Positions 16,708 to 23,371 of a stretch of DNA of 23,371 nt are shown here, piece after piece (within the stretch, counting starts at the first letter, position 1; every line of letters starts with the position of its first letter). The notes beneath the pieces are model-generated. The model was not told the DNA's origin. It did not search any database and was given only the letters and a program-made list of their open reading frames with translations. The stretch is taken from contig CBCYMK010000008.1 of the NCBI GenBank assembly GCA_965183875.1, positions 1-23,371 of the forward strand, given 5' to 3'. Both the position numbers and the translations under genes were made by a program. This stretch comes from UBA6772 sp965183875 (GTDB taxonomy: Bacteria > Bacteroidota > Bacteroidia > Flavobacteriales > UBA7430).

Positions 16708-17877
16708 TTAGTAAACGAATTCGCCGTATTGGCTCTTAATAGTCAATTTCTTTCCTTGGTGTTTCTCTACTCTACCAATAATCTTCGCATCTACACCAAA
16801 CTCTTTAGAGATATTGATAATGTCTTGTGCGTGTTCTTCTTTTAAGTAGATTTCCATTCTATGCCCCATATTAAACACCTTATACATCTCTTTCCAATCG
16901 GTACCCGATTGTTCTTGAATAAGTTTGAATAATGGCGGAGTAGCGAACATATTGTCTTTAATCACGTGTACATCGTCTACAAAGTGTAGTACTTTTGTTT
17001 GTGCTCCACCACTACAGTGCACCATACCGTGAATATTAGCTCTATGAGAATCTAAAATCTTTTTTATAATTGGTGCGTAGGTACGTGTTGGAGACAAGAC
17101 CAATTTCCCTGCATCTATAGAAACACCTTCCACAGCATCTGTAAGGGCTACATTTCCTGAGTAAACTAAATCTGAAGGAACAGAAGCATCGTAACTCTCA
17201 GGATACTTAGCCGCTAATTCTTTGTGAAATACATCATGTCTAGCAGAGGTTAAGCCGTTAGATCCCATACCACCATTGTATTCTTTTTCGTAAGTCGCTT
17301 GTCCAGCAGATTCTAATGCTACAATTACTTCACCACCAACAATATTGTGATTTGAAATTACGTCTGAACGCTTCATTCTTGCAGTTACTGTAGAATCTAC
17401 AATAATGGTACGAACTAAGTCGCCCACATCAGCTGTTTCACCACCGGTAGAATAAATCTCTACACCTTGAGAACGCAGATCTTCCAATAACTCCTCGGTA
17501 CCATTAATGATTTCAGAAAGTACCTCACCAGTAATTAAGCTCTTGTTTCTCCCTATAGTAGAAGAAACTAATATTTTATCTACTGCACCTACACAAAGTA
17601 GGTCGTCAATATTCATAATTAATGCATCCTGAGCTATCCCTTTCCATACAGAAGCATCACCCGTTTCTTTCCAATACATATAAGCAAGAGACGATTTTGT
17701 ACCAGCACCATCAGCGTGCATCACAATACAATAGTCATCATCGCCAGTTAAGCGGTCTTCAACAATTTTACAAAATGCCTTAGGAAACAATCCTTTATCA
17801 ACATTTTTAATGGCATTATGAACGTCTTCTTTTGCTGCTGAAACGCCACGCATCATATATCTTTCTTGACTACTCAC
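16708..17877 (-). CDS. purM: Phosphoribosylformylglycinamidine cyclo-ligase (AIR synthase)
   Basis: A 389-residue PurM of the Bacteroidota type, forming AIR from FGAM with ATP. Recognisable are RGVSAAKEDVHNAIK at the start, MHADGAGTKSSLAYMYWKE, the STGGETADVGDLVRTIIVDS segment, GMGSNGLTSARHDVF and the C-terminal AIRS domain with GMVHCSGGAQTKVL. The open frame extends upstream to 17937, but that would run through the promoter and into the preceding terminator. GTG at 17875-17877 (VSSQERYMMRG) gives the usual length; ATG at 17854-17856 is an alternative. Only a weak AGG precedes the GTG. It is first in the purM-prfA-pyrF unit. Confidence 0.92.
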   Translation of the reverse strand: MSSQERYMMRGVSAAKEDVHNAIKNVDKGLFPKAFCKIVEDRLTGDDDYCIVMHADGAGTKSSLAYMYWKETGDASVWKGIAQDALIMNIDDLLCVGAVDKILVSSTIGRNKSLITGEVLSEIINGTEELLEDLRSQGVEIYSTGGETADVGDLVRTIIVDSTVTARMKRSDVISNHNIVGGEVIVALESAGQATYEKEYNGGMGSNGLTSARHDVFHKELAAKYPESYDASVPSDLVYSGNVALTDAVEGVSIDAGKLVLSPTRTYAPIIKKILDSHRANIHGMVHCSGGAQTKVLHFVDDVHVIKDNMFATPPLFKLIQEQSGTDWKEMYKVFNMGHRMEIYLKEEHAQDIINISKEFGVDAKIIGRVEKHQGKKLTIKSQYGEFVY

Positions 17878-17905
17878 CTGTAAAAATCTATTGGTTAATT
17901 TGCTG

Positions 17906-17913
17906 CAAATATA
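17906..17913 (-). promoter_or_regulatory. Promoter -7 box of purM-prfA-pyrF
   Basis: TATATTTG on the minus strand matches TAnnTTTG and predicts a start about 20-25 nt before the GTG. A clear TTG -33 element is not present; that position would fall inside the upstream terminator hairpin. Confidence 0.55.
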
Positions 17914-17920
17914 CTCAAAT

Positions 17921-17954
17921 AAAAAAGCATCCCACACGAGTATGGGATGCTTTT
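17921..17954 (-). terminator. Terminator of the PorE-like gene
   Basis: A 14-bp stem including one G-T pair (17923-17936 with 17941-17954), loop CTCG on the minus strand, followed by six T. It lies 16 nt after the stop codon at 17971 and partly overlaps the -33 region of the purM promoter. Confidence 0.88.
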
Positions 17955-17970
17955 AAATAATGTTTACTGT

Positions 17971-20065
17971 TTAGTACGATCCGTACTTTTTTGCATCTAC
18001 AGGATCCGACTCTAGTTCTTTAAAATCGGTTCTTCTGTTCATTTGATGCGCTAAATTCCTTCTTCTTTTAGAGCGTATAGACTCGATAAACTCCTGAGAC
18101 AATACATCGCCTTTCACAAAGCCACTTCTATCTTCTTGTAATGTTAATGGCTCCGATTCTCCCATTCCTACAGCTACTAATCTCGATGCATCAACACCTT
18201 GTTCAATAAGGTAAGATACACAAGCATCAGCACGTTTTTGAGAAAGCGCTAAATTAAAGTCATCTCCAGACCTAAAGTCTGTATGAGAACGCAATTGAAT
18301 TCTTAAGTCTGGATTGGTTTCTAAAACACCCACCAATTTATCTAGATCCTTCATAGCCATATCTCTAAGCTCTGCAGAACCTAAGTCGTATTCTATTTGA
18401 GGCAATACAACGGGCAACCTATAAACTTTCATAGATAAATCTACTGCGATGGTATATAAGAAACCTTCGTCTGTAGACTCGAAATCGTGAATTGTTAAAT
18501 CTTGTGTGGTTACAGTATCGTTAACCGTTACATAAGTATCTTTTGTATAAGTAACCTCATATTCAACTCCTTGTTTAATAGCCTCATCACCCATACTAAA
18601 GAACCCGTCTTTGTTGGTAATTGCATCAAAAGAAGAACCGTCAGAACCTTCTATATGAATAGACACAGACTGTAGCGGGTCAGAAGTTTCGGTATCTACT
18701 AAGATACCTTCCATTTTAAACTTAAGGTCAGATAATTTAACTTCGTAGATATCATCTCCTCCACGACCACCTCTACGGTTAGAAGTATAGAAACCATTCA
18801 TAGCATCCTTACCCGAGAAGATAATACCGAAATCATCGTACGATGAATTTATTGGGTATTTCATATTCTTAACTTTCCCAAACTGACCACTAGGTCTTTT
18901 AGTAGCTCTAAAAATATCGAATCCACCCATACCAACATGCCCTTTAGAGGCAAAGAATAAAGTTCCATCTTTATGAACAAAGGGGAGCAATTTCCGGTCC
19001 ATCAGTATTTACTTCAGGCCCTAAATTTACAGGCTCAGCCCATACATCTTTACGTTTATTGTACTCAGACATCCAAATATCGAAATCTCCTTCACCACCT
19101 GGCATATCAGACACAAAGTATAAGATTTTTTCATCTGGCGATAAGCAAGGGAAAATTACCATATAGTTAGAATCTATAGGTAAAGACAACTCTAGTGGAG
19201 CTTCCCATTCTCCACCTTTCTTTATAGAGGAGTAAATTCTTGGAACATGCGCCTCATTTTTTTTCATCATGGCACGGGTAAAGTACATTAAGTTACCACG
19301 TTCGTTTAATGTAACAGCTCCTTCATCAGATTTAGTATTAATAACTTCTTCAGTACCAAAGTGCTCTCCTAAAGAAAGTGGCTCCGACCACTTAGGTTTA
19401 GCTTTCTTTTTTGCAGAACGACCACGTCTTTTTTTACTTTTCTCTAATTCTGTAGCCCAAACATCAGTAAAATACTGTCCTGTTTGATCACTAATTTTAC
19501 GACCAATAACTCCTTTTCTTGCAGTAGTAAACAGCAATAAGGTATAATCGTTATTTGCGAAGGCAGGCATCCTGTCGTCGTTCTTAGAGTTTATACCTTT
19601 CATATTAGAAACAGCATATCTAGTAGGGTTTTCAGTCCATTCTAGTGCTAACTCACAAGACTCTATAGCTTCATGTGCCCTAACATCCTCAGGTACCTTC
19701 TCGCTATAAAGGGTAAATGTTTTTATTGCATCTTCAAACTTACCTAAGTTTCGTTGCATCATCGCTAAATAAAGGAGTGCAATAGGGTCGTCGTAGCGCA
19801 TTTTTATAGTACGCTTATAATAACTTTCAGCCTGTCTATAATTCCCAATTCTACGGGCACATTCGGCTAATTTAAAACTCATTTCAATTTTCTGTGTTCT
19901 ATCAGAAGACTTAGAGTAAGCTCTTTTAAAGTGAACCATTGCCTTATGAAACTCATATTGATCATAAGCGATTTCAGCCTTTTTCAGCTGTCTACCCTGA
20001 GCAAATGAACTTGAACTTATCGCTAAAGAAGCGATAAAAAGGAATACTATTTTAGATAATCTCAT
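17971..20065 (-). CDS. PorE-like envelope protein (TPR, PD40 propeller, CRD, OmpA domain), frameshifted
   Basis: About 698 residues once joined. From the N-terminus: a signal peptide ending SSSFA (about 1-22), TPR repeats (about 25-135), PD40/WD40-like repeats, a carboxypeptidase-regulatory-like beta domain, and an OmpA C-terminal domain with the peptidoglycan-binding Asp and Arg in SHTDFRSGDD and SQKRADA. This order matches PorE (PG1058), a peptidoglycan-bound accessory protein of type IX secretion. The frame is broken at a C4 run at 18982-18985; removing one C gives EIAPFVHKDGTLFFASKGH, continuing one PD40 repeat. As given, the two parts end at 18971 and start at 19002. Paralogs with this layout are common, so a role in T9SS is inference. 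It appears monocistronic. Confidence 0.82.
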
Positions 20066-20203
20066 TGGATTGAGTTAATGCGTTGTTTGGAATTGGTCTG
20101 CAATATCTATGCAAAAGATTGCTAAAATAACTAAAATTATAGCAAATAAAAAAGCGTAGAGGCGATAAGCGTATGATGATAGACTAATAAGTATATTTAG
20201 AAA

Positions 20204-20232
20204 TAAAAAAAGCACCTAAAAAGGTGCTTTTT
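20204..20232 (-). terminator. Terminator of glnA
   Basis: An 11-bp stem (20207-20217 with 20222-20232) with a four-base loop and a T-run on the minus strand, 15 nt after the glnA stop. Confidence 0.88.
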
Positions 20233-20247
20233 AAAAGTCCTAAGGAC

Positions 20248-21258
20248 TTATTTTATATTTGCTTCTGTAACAGTTTTCACAATTCTAGATGCAATTTTGT
20301 AAGGATCACCGTTTGATGCTGGACGACGGTCTTCCAACCATCCTTTCCAACCTTGTTCTACTGTAATGATAGGGATTCTAATTGAAGCACCTCTATCAGA
20401 CACACCAAAACTAAACTCGTGTATAGAAGCCGTTTCGTGTAAACCAGTTAAACGTTGTTCGTTATACTCTCCATAAACAGCCATATGTTCTTTAACAACC
20501 GGTCTGAAAGCCTCACATACTTGCTCATAAGTCTCTTTAGAACCACAAGTTCTTAAAAGTGTATTAGAGAAGTTAGCGTGCATACCAGAACCATTCCAGT
20601 CTCCTTTAATAGGTTTTGGATGGTACTCTATATAATAACCGTATTTTTCGGTAAGTCGATCTAATAAATAACGAGCAACCCAAAGCTCATCACCTGCTAA
20701 TTTTGCTCCTTTAGCAAATAATTGAAATTCCCATTGTCCAGAAGCAACCTCTTGGTTAATTCCTTCGAAGTTTAATCCAGCTTGGATACATAAATCTGCA
20801 TGCTCTTCAACAAAATCTCTACCGTGTGTATTTCTCCCACCTACAGAACAGTAATACATTCCCTGAGGACCAGGGTAACCGCCTACAGGGAAACCTAAAG
20901 GCAATTGAGTATTCACATCCATAATAAAGTATTCTTGTTCGAAACCGAACCAGAAGTCATTGGTATCGTCTAAAATAGTTGCACGCGCATTAGAGACATG
21001 AGGAGTTCCATCGGCATTCAACACTTCAGTCATCACTAAATAAGCATTATCTCTCTCAGGATCTGGAAAAATAGCGACTGGCTTCAATAAACAATCAGAA
21101 TTTCCTCCTACAGCTTGTCTAGTTGAACTTCCATCAAAAGACCACATAGGGCATCCTTCTAATGTACCATCAAAATCTTCTACTACTTTCGTCTTACTTC
21201 TCATGTTCTGAGTAGGAAAGTATCCGTCGAGCCAGATATACTCTAATTTAGTTTTCAT
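20248..21258 (-). CDS. glnA: Glutamine synthetase, short GSII-type
   Basis: A 336-residue enzyme making glutamine from glutamate, ammonia and ATP. Motifs: WSFDGSS (39-45), FGFEQEYFIMD (104-114, metal-binding glutamates), GINQEVASGQWEFQ (166-179), GDWNGSGMHANFS (209-221) and DRGASIRIP near the end, closing with RRPASNGDPY. The short length and these motifs place it with GSII (the eukaryotic-type decameric group, present in Bacteroidota) rather than the ~470-residue GSI; there is no adenylylation-site region. It has its own -7 box and terminator, so it is probably monocistronic. Confidence 0.95.
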   Translation of the reverse strand: MKTKLEYIWLDGYFPTQNMRSKTKVVEDFDGTLEGCPMWSFDGSSTRQAVGGNSDCLLKPVAIFPDPERDNAYLVMTEVLNADGTPHVSNARATILDDTNDFWFGFEQEYFIMDVNTQLPLGFPVGGYPGPQGMYYCSVGGRNTHGRDFVEEHADLCIQAGLNFEGINQEVASGQWEFQLFAKGAKLAGDELWVARYLLDRLTEKYGYYIEYHPKPIKGDWNGSGMHANFSNTLLRTCGSKETYEQVCEAFRPVVKEHMAVYGEYNEQRLTGLHETASIHEFSFGVSDRGASIRIPIITVEQGWKGWLEDRRPASNGDPYKIASRIVKTVTEANIK

Positions 21259-21286
21259 AACGATGAAATGGGTTAAAATTTAGCTG

Positions 21287-21309
21287 CAAATATAAACTCA
21301 ATAATTGAG
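21287..21309 (-). promoter_or_regulatory. Promoter -7 box of glnA with an adjacent palindrome
   Basis: TATATTTG (21294-21287) matches TAnnTTTG and predicts a leader of about 20-25 nt. Immediately upstream is CTCAATAATTGAG (21297-21309), a palindrome with 6-bp arms around one central base, placed where a regulator would block RNA polymerase. No good TTG lies 17-23 nt upstream of the box. Confidence 0.5.
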
Positions 21310-21338
21310 AGATATTTAAAATCCCTCAAGTTTTTGAT

Positions 21339-21369
21339 AAAAAAAAGACTTTTCATAACGGAAAAGTCT
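21339..21369 (-). terminator. Terminator after the Ca2+/Na+ antiporter gene
   Basis: A 9-bp stem (21346-21354 with 21361-21369), 6-base loop, followed by a run of seven or more T on the minus strand; it starts 16 nt after the stop codon. Confidence 0.85.
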
Positions 21370-21385
21370 AAATAGATACTCTTTA

Positions 21386-22321
21386 TTAAAAAAGGAAGTA
21401 GATGTAACTTATATAAACCAATAGTAACAGCCCACCTTCTACCCTACCAATATGACCTCTGTGGAACAAGAACATCATTGGATACAATAATAGAGATACT
21501 GCAAACATCCACCAGATATCGTTTGATATAAGGCTCTGGTCTAGAACTTGGATTGGTGAAATAATACTTGTTATTCCAAGTACAGCAAATACATTAAATA
21601 TATTAGAGCCTATTAAATTCCCAATAGACAAATCTTTTTCCTTTTTGAAAGCAGCTATTATAGAAGCAGCCAACTCGGGAACAGAAGTTCCAAAAGCGAC
21701 AATAGAAACTGAAATTACGCGCTCACTTAAACCCATCATTCTAGCTAAACTACTAGCACCATCAACTAAAAGTCGGGAACCAAAATACAAACAAACGGCA
21801 CCTACAGTTAGGTAAATCGTCAACTTAGAAAGCGGCAGCTTGTCCTCTTCTATTGTATGTTTCAGTTTCTCTTCTTTCCTTGAACGACGAATCATATAGA
21901 AGCTTAGCATAAAAAGCATGCTGACAAAAACAAAACCTTCCCATGATTCTAAAGTTGCGTTGGTATATAAAAAAACACCAAATAATAGTGATGCAAAAAG
22001 CATCACAGGGATATCGAAACGATACAATCTTTGTTGAAATGCTAAAGGAAACAAAAGTGCAGTTAAACCTAAAACCAAAGATATATTAGCAATATTTGAA
22101 CCGATAACATTCCCAATAGCCATATCTGGATGGCCCGTTAAGGCAGAATAGATACTAACAATTAGTTCGGGTGCAGAGGTAGCAAAAGACACTACAGTTA
22201 AACCAATAACCACCATAGAAACTTTCATTCTCACAGCAAGAGCTACAGAACCTTTAACTAAAAACTCACCTCCTAAAATAAGGATAATGAGTCCGAGAAC
22301 TAAATAAAGTATATTTTCCAC
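21386..22321 (-). CDS. Calcium/sodium antiporter (YrbG family)
   Basis: A 311-residue inner-membrane protein of the Ca2+:cation antiporter superfamily, with about ten membrane helices. The two alpha-repeats are plain: GNVIGSNIANISLVLGL in the first half and GNLIGSNIFNVFAVLGI in the second, each after a FATSAPEL / FGTSVPELAASI segment bearing the ion-binding Glu. It likely exports Ca2+ in exchange for Na+. The start is GTG at 22319-22321, directly after the tatA stop (TAA GTG, 0 nt), so it is probably translated from the tatA transcript. Confidence 0.93.
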   Translation of the reverse strand: MENILYLVLGLIILILGGEFLVKGSVALAVRMKVSMVVIGLTVVSFATSAPELIVSIYSALTGHPDMAIGNVIGSNIANISLVLGLTALLFPLAFQQRLYRFDIPVMLFASLLFGVFLYTNATLESWEGFVFVSMLFMLSFYMIRRSRKEEKLKHTIEEDKLPLSKLTIYLTVGAVCLYFGSRLLVDGASSLARMMGLSERVISVSIVAFGTSVPELAASIIAAFKKEKDLSIGNLIGSNIFNVFAVLGITSIISPIQVLDQSLISNDIWWMFAVSLLLYPMMFLFHRGHIGRVEGGLLLLVYISYIYFLF

Positions 22322-22612
22322 TTATGAATTATCTAGAGTTTTCTTCACACCTCTTTTTACAGACTGTGTAAGATTTTCAATTTCTTTAAGATCACTTTTC
22401 ATCTCAGAGGTAACCGAATCAACTCCTTGAGAACTTTCGTGAATTTCCCTTTTAATATCATCACTTGCGTCTTTCACCTTGCGTATACCCTGCCCTACAG
22501 ACCGAGCAATACCAGGTATTTTATCGGGACCAAAGAGCAAAAGAAAAACAAAGGCAATAAGGACAAATTCGCCAGTACCTAAAAAATTTAAAAACAATAG
22601 TGTATTTACCAT
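22322..22612 (-). CDS. tatA: Sec-independent protein translocase TatA/B-like
   Basis: A 96-residue protein with an N-terminal membrane helix (about 10-27), the FGPDKIPGIARSVGQGIRKV hinge and amphipathic helix (27-46), then a charged tail with coiled-coil character. It should form the twin-arginine translocation pore with TatC. No tatC is in the window. The TatA versus TatB distinction is not secure. A possible -7 box TATTTTTG (22624-22617) lies so close to the ATG that the mRNA would be almost leaderless. The antiporter gene follows with no gap. Confidence 0.87.
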   Translation of the reverse strand: MVNTLLFLNFLGTGEFVLIAFVFLLLFGPDKIPGIARSVGQGIRKVKDASDDIKREIHESSQGVDSVTSEMKSDLKEIENLTQSVKRGVKKTLDNS

Positions 22613-22623
22613 AGTGCAAAAAT

Positions 22624-22652
22624 AAAAAAAAGTCCTGCTAATGCAGGACTTT
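22624..22652 (-). terminator. Terminator of secDF
   Basis: A perfect 10-bp stem (22629-22638 with 22643-22652), loop ATTA on the minus strand, followed by eight T; it begins 20 nt after the stop codon of the secF part and separates it from tatA. Confidence 0.9.
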
Positions 22653-22672
22653 CTTATGAATCTTAAAAAAGA

Positions 22673-23371
22673 TTATTTTTTAGCTTCATCTTTTAAAGTA
22701 TCAACCATAATTGGTGTAGCAATAAACAATGAAGAATAAGTTCCAACAACTACCCCAATCATAAGGGCGAACATGAATCCTCTAATAACCTCACCACCGA
22801 AAATAAAGATCACTAGTAATACGAAGAATGTAGTAACAGAAGTATTAATAGTACGACTTAAAGTACTGTTAAGGGCTGCATTTACAATTTCGTGCGTAGT
22901 ACCTGATTTTTTAGAGAAATACTCACGAACTCTATCGAATACAACAACAGTATCGTTTAATGAATATCCGATTACAGTAAGAATTGCAGCAATAAATGCT
23001 TGGTCAATTTCTAAAGAGAAAGGTAATTTTCCGTAGAAAATAGAGAAGATAGACAATACGATTAATACATCGTGGAATACAGCTACTACAGCACCTAAAG
23101 AGTAAGACATCTTACGGAAACGTACTAATATATACATAAATATTACGATTAAAGAGAATATCACGGCCCATACTGCAGACTGCTTAATATCATCTGCAAT
23201 GGTAGGCCCAACTAATTGAGAACTCATTACTTCGTACTCCATACCTAAAGTACTTAAACCTTCAGCAAGCTTAGCATCTACCACTTCATCAGATCCTTTT
23301 TCATCGATCATAAACTTCGTAGTAATCTTCACTTGATCAGACTTACCGAAAGTCTTAACCTCTGGAGCCGT
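22673..23371 (-). CDS. secF: Protein translocase SecF region, probably the C-terminus of SecDF (partial)
   Basis: 232 codons, open at the right edge. The reading frame continues upstream of the GTG at 23330-23332 (TAPEVKTFGKSDQ before it), so that GTG is not the start. The SecF signature is clear: LVGPTIADDIKQSAVWAVIF, VVAVFHDVLIVLSIFSIFYG, YSLNDTVVVFDRVREYF and STLSRTINTSVTTFFVLLVI, with five membrane helices. SecDF is a proton-driven factor that pulls preproteins through SecYEG. In Bacteroidota secD and secF are usually one fused gene, so this is likely its 3' end; the SecD part is not visible. Confidence 0.93.
   Translation of the reverse strand, partial: TAPEVKTFGKSDQVKITTKFMIDEKGSDEVVDAKLAEGLSTLGMEYEVMSSQLVGPTIADDIKQSAVWAVIFSLIVIFMYILVRFRKMSYSLGAVVAVFHDVLIVLSIFSIFYGKLPFSLEIDQAFIAAILTVIGYSLNDTVVVFDRVREYFSKKSGTTHEIVNAALNSTLSRTINTSVTTFFVLLVIFIFGGEVIRGFMFALMIGVVVGTYSSLFIATPIMVDTLKDEAKK

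Noticed and set aside
17878..17937. A longer purM protein starting near 17937
   Set aside because: The extra residues would cross the -7 box and part of the upstream terminator and match nothing in PurM; a GTG start at 17877 gives the family N-terminus.
20066..20203. Possible small RNA or promoter between glnA and the PorE-like gene
   Set aside because: No hairpin besides the glnA terminator and no TAnnTTTG box with suitable spacing could be found.
22617..22624. TATTTTTG as a tatA promoter giving a leaderless mRNA
   Set aside because: It lies in the T-run next to the secDF terminator, has no -33 element and may match only by base composition; noted in the tatA entry but not listed as a feature.
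23330..23332. GTG as start of a separate secF gene
   Set aside because: The same frame continues to the window edge with SecDF-like residues, so it is an internal codon of a partial gene.

Overview
This 23.4 kb AT-rich window looks like a chromosomal segment from a member of the Bacteroidota, most likely a (probably marine) Flavobacteriales. Evidence: the order rpsU-xerC-raiA, a TonB-dependent receptor with a carboxypeptidase-regulatory-like N-terminus paired with a DUF4249 protein, a TPR/PD40/CRD/OmpA envelope protein of the PorE type, DUF2851, a short GSII-type glutamine synthetase, start codons almost without Shine-Dalgarno sequences, and promoter -7 boxes of the TAnnTTTG type. Genus cannot be told from this.

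Every gene I can support lies on the minus strand, so transcription runs from high to low coordinates. From the right edge leftwards the units are: (1) the SecF end of secDF, cut by the window edge, with its terminator; (2) tatA and a Ca2+/Na+ antiporter; (3) glnA with its own promoter and terminator; (4) a PorE-like OmpA-family lipid-envelope protein, interrupted by a frameshift, with a terminator that overlaps the promoter region of the next unit; (5) purM-prfA-pyrF (purine synthesis, translation termination, pyrimidine synthesis); (6) TonB receptor (several disruptions)-DUF4249-MBOAT O-acyltransferase-AlgJ-like SGNH protein (one frameshift); (7) DUF2851 (frameshifted)-PspC-K+ channel/TrkA-RmlD-like reductase-alanine/Na+ symporter; (8) helix-hairpin-helix membrane protein-apt-acyl-CoA dehydrogenase; (9) rpsU-xerC-raiA, with raiA cut by the left edge. 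Genes inside units are tightly packed, with gaps of 0-10 nt or overlaps of the TAATG, ATGA or GTGA type. Most units end in a clear hairpin plus T-run.

No tRNA, rRNA, IS element, CRISPR array or prophage gene is visible, and no gene-free stretch reaches 300 bases. No obviously new defence or mobile system is present. The points most worth a second look are: the only strong Shine-Dalgarno sequence in the window, which is on raiA, in the same gene block as rpsU; a terminator that ends directly against the xerC start codon; four genes interrupted only at or near homopolymer runs; a K+ channel whose selectivity filter reads TVGLSM; and the linkage of an outer-membrane receptor pair to an MBOAT/SGNH acyl-transfer pair.
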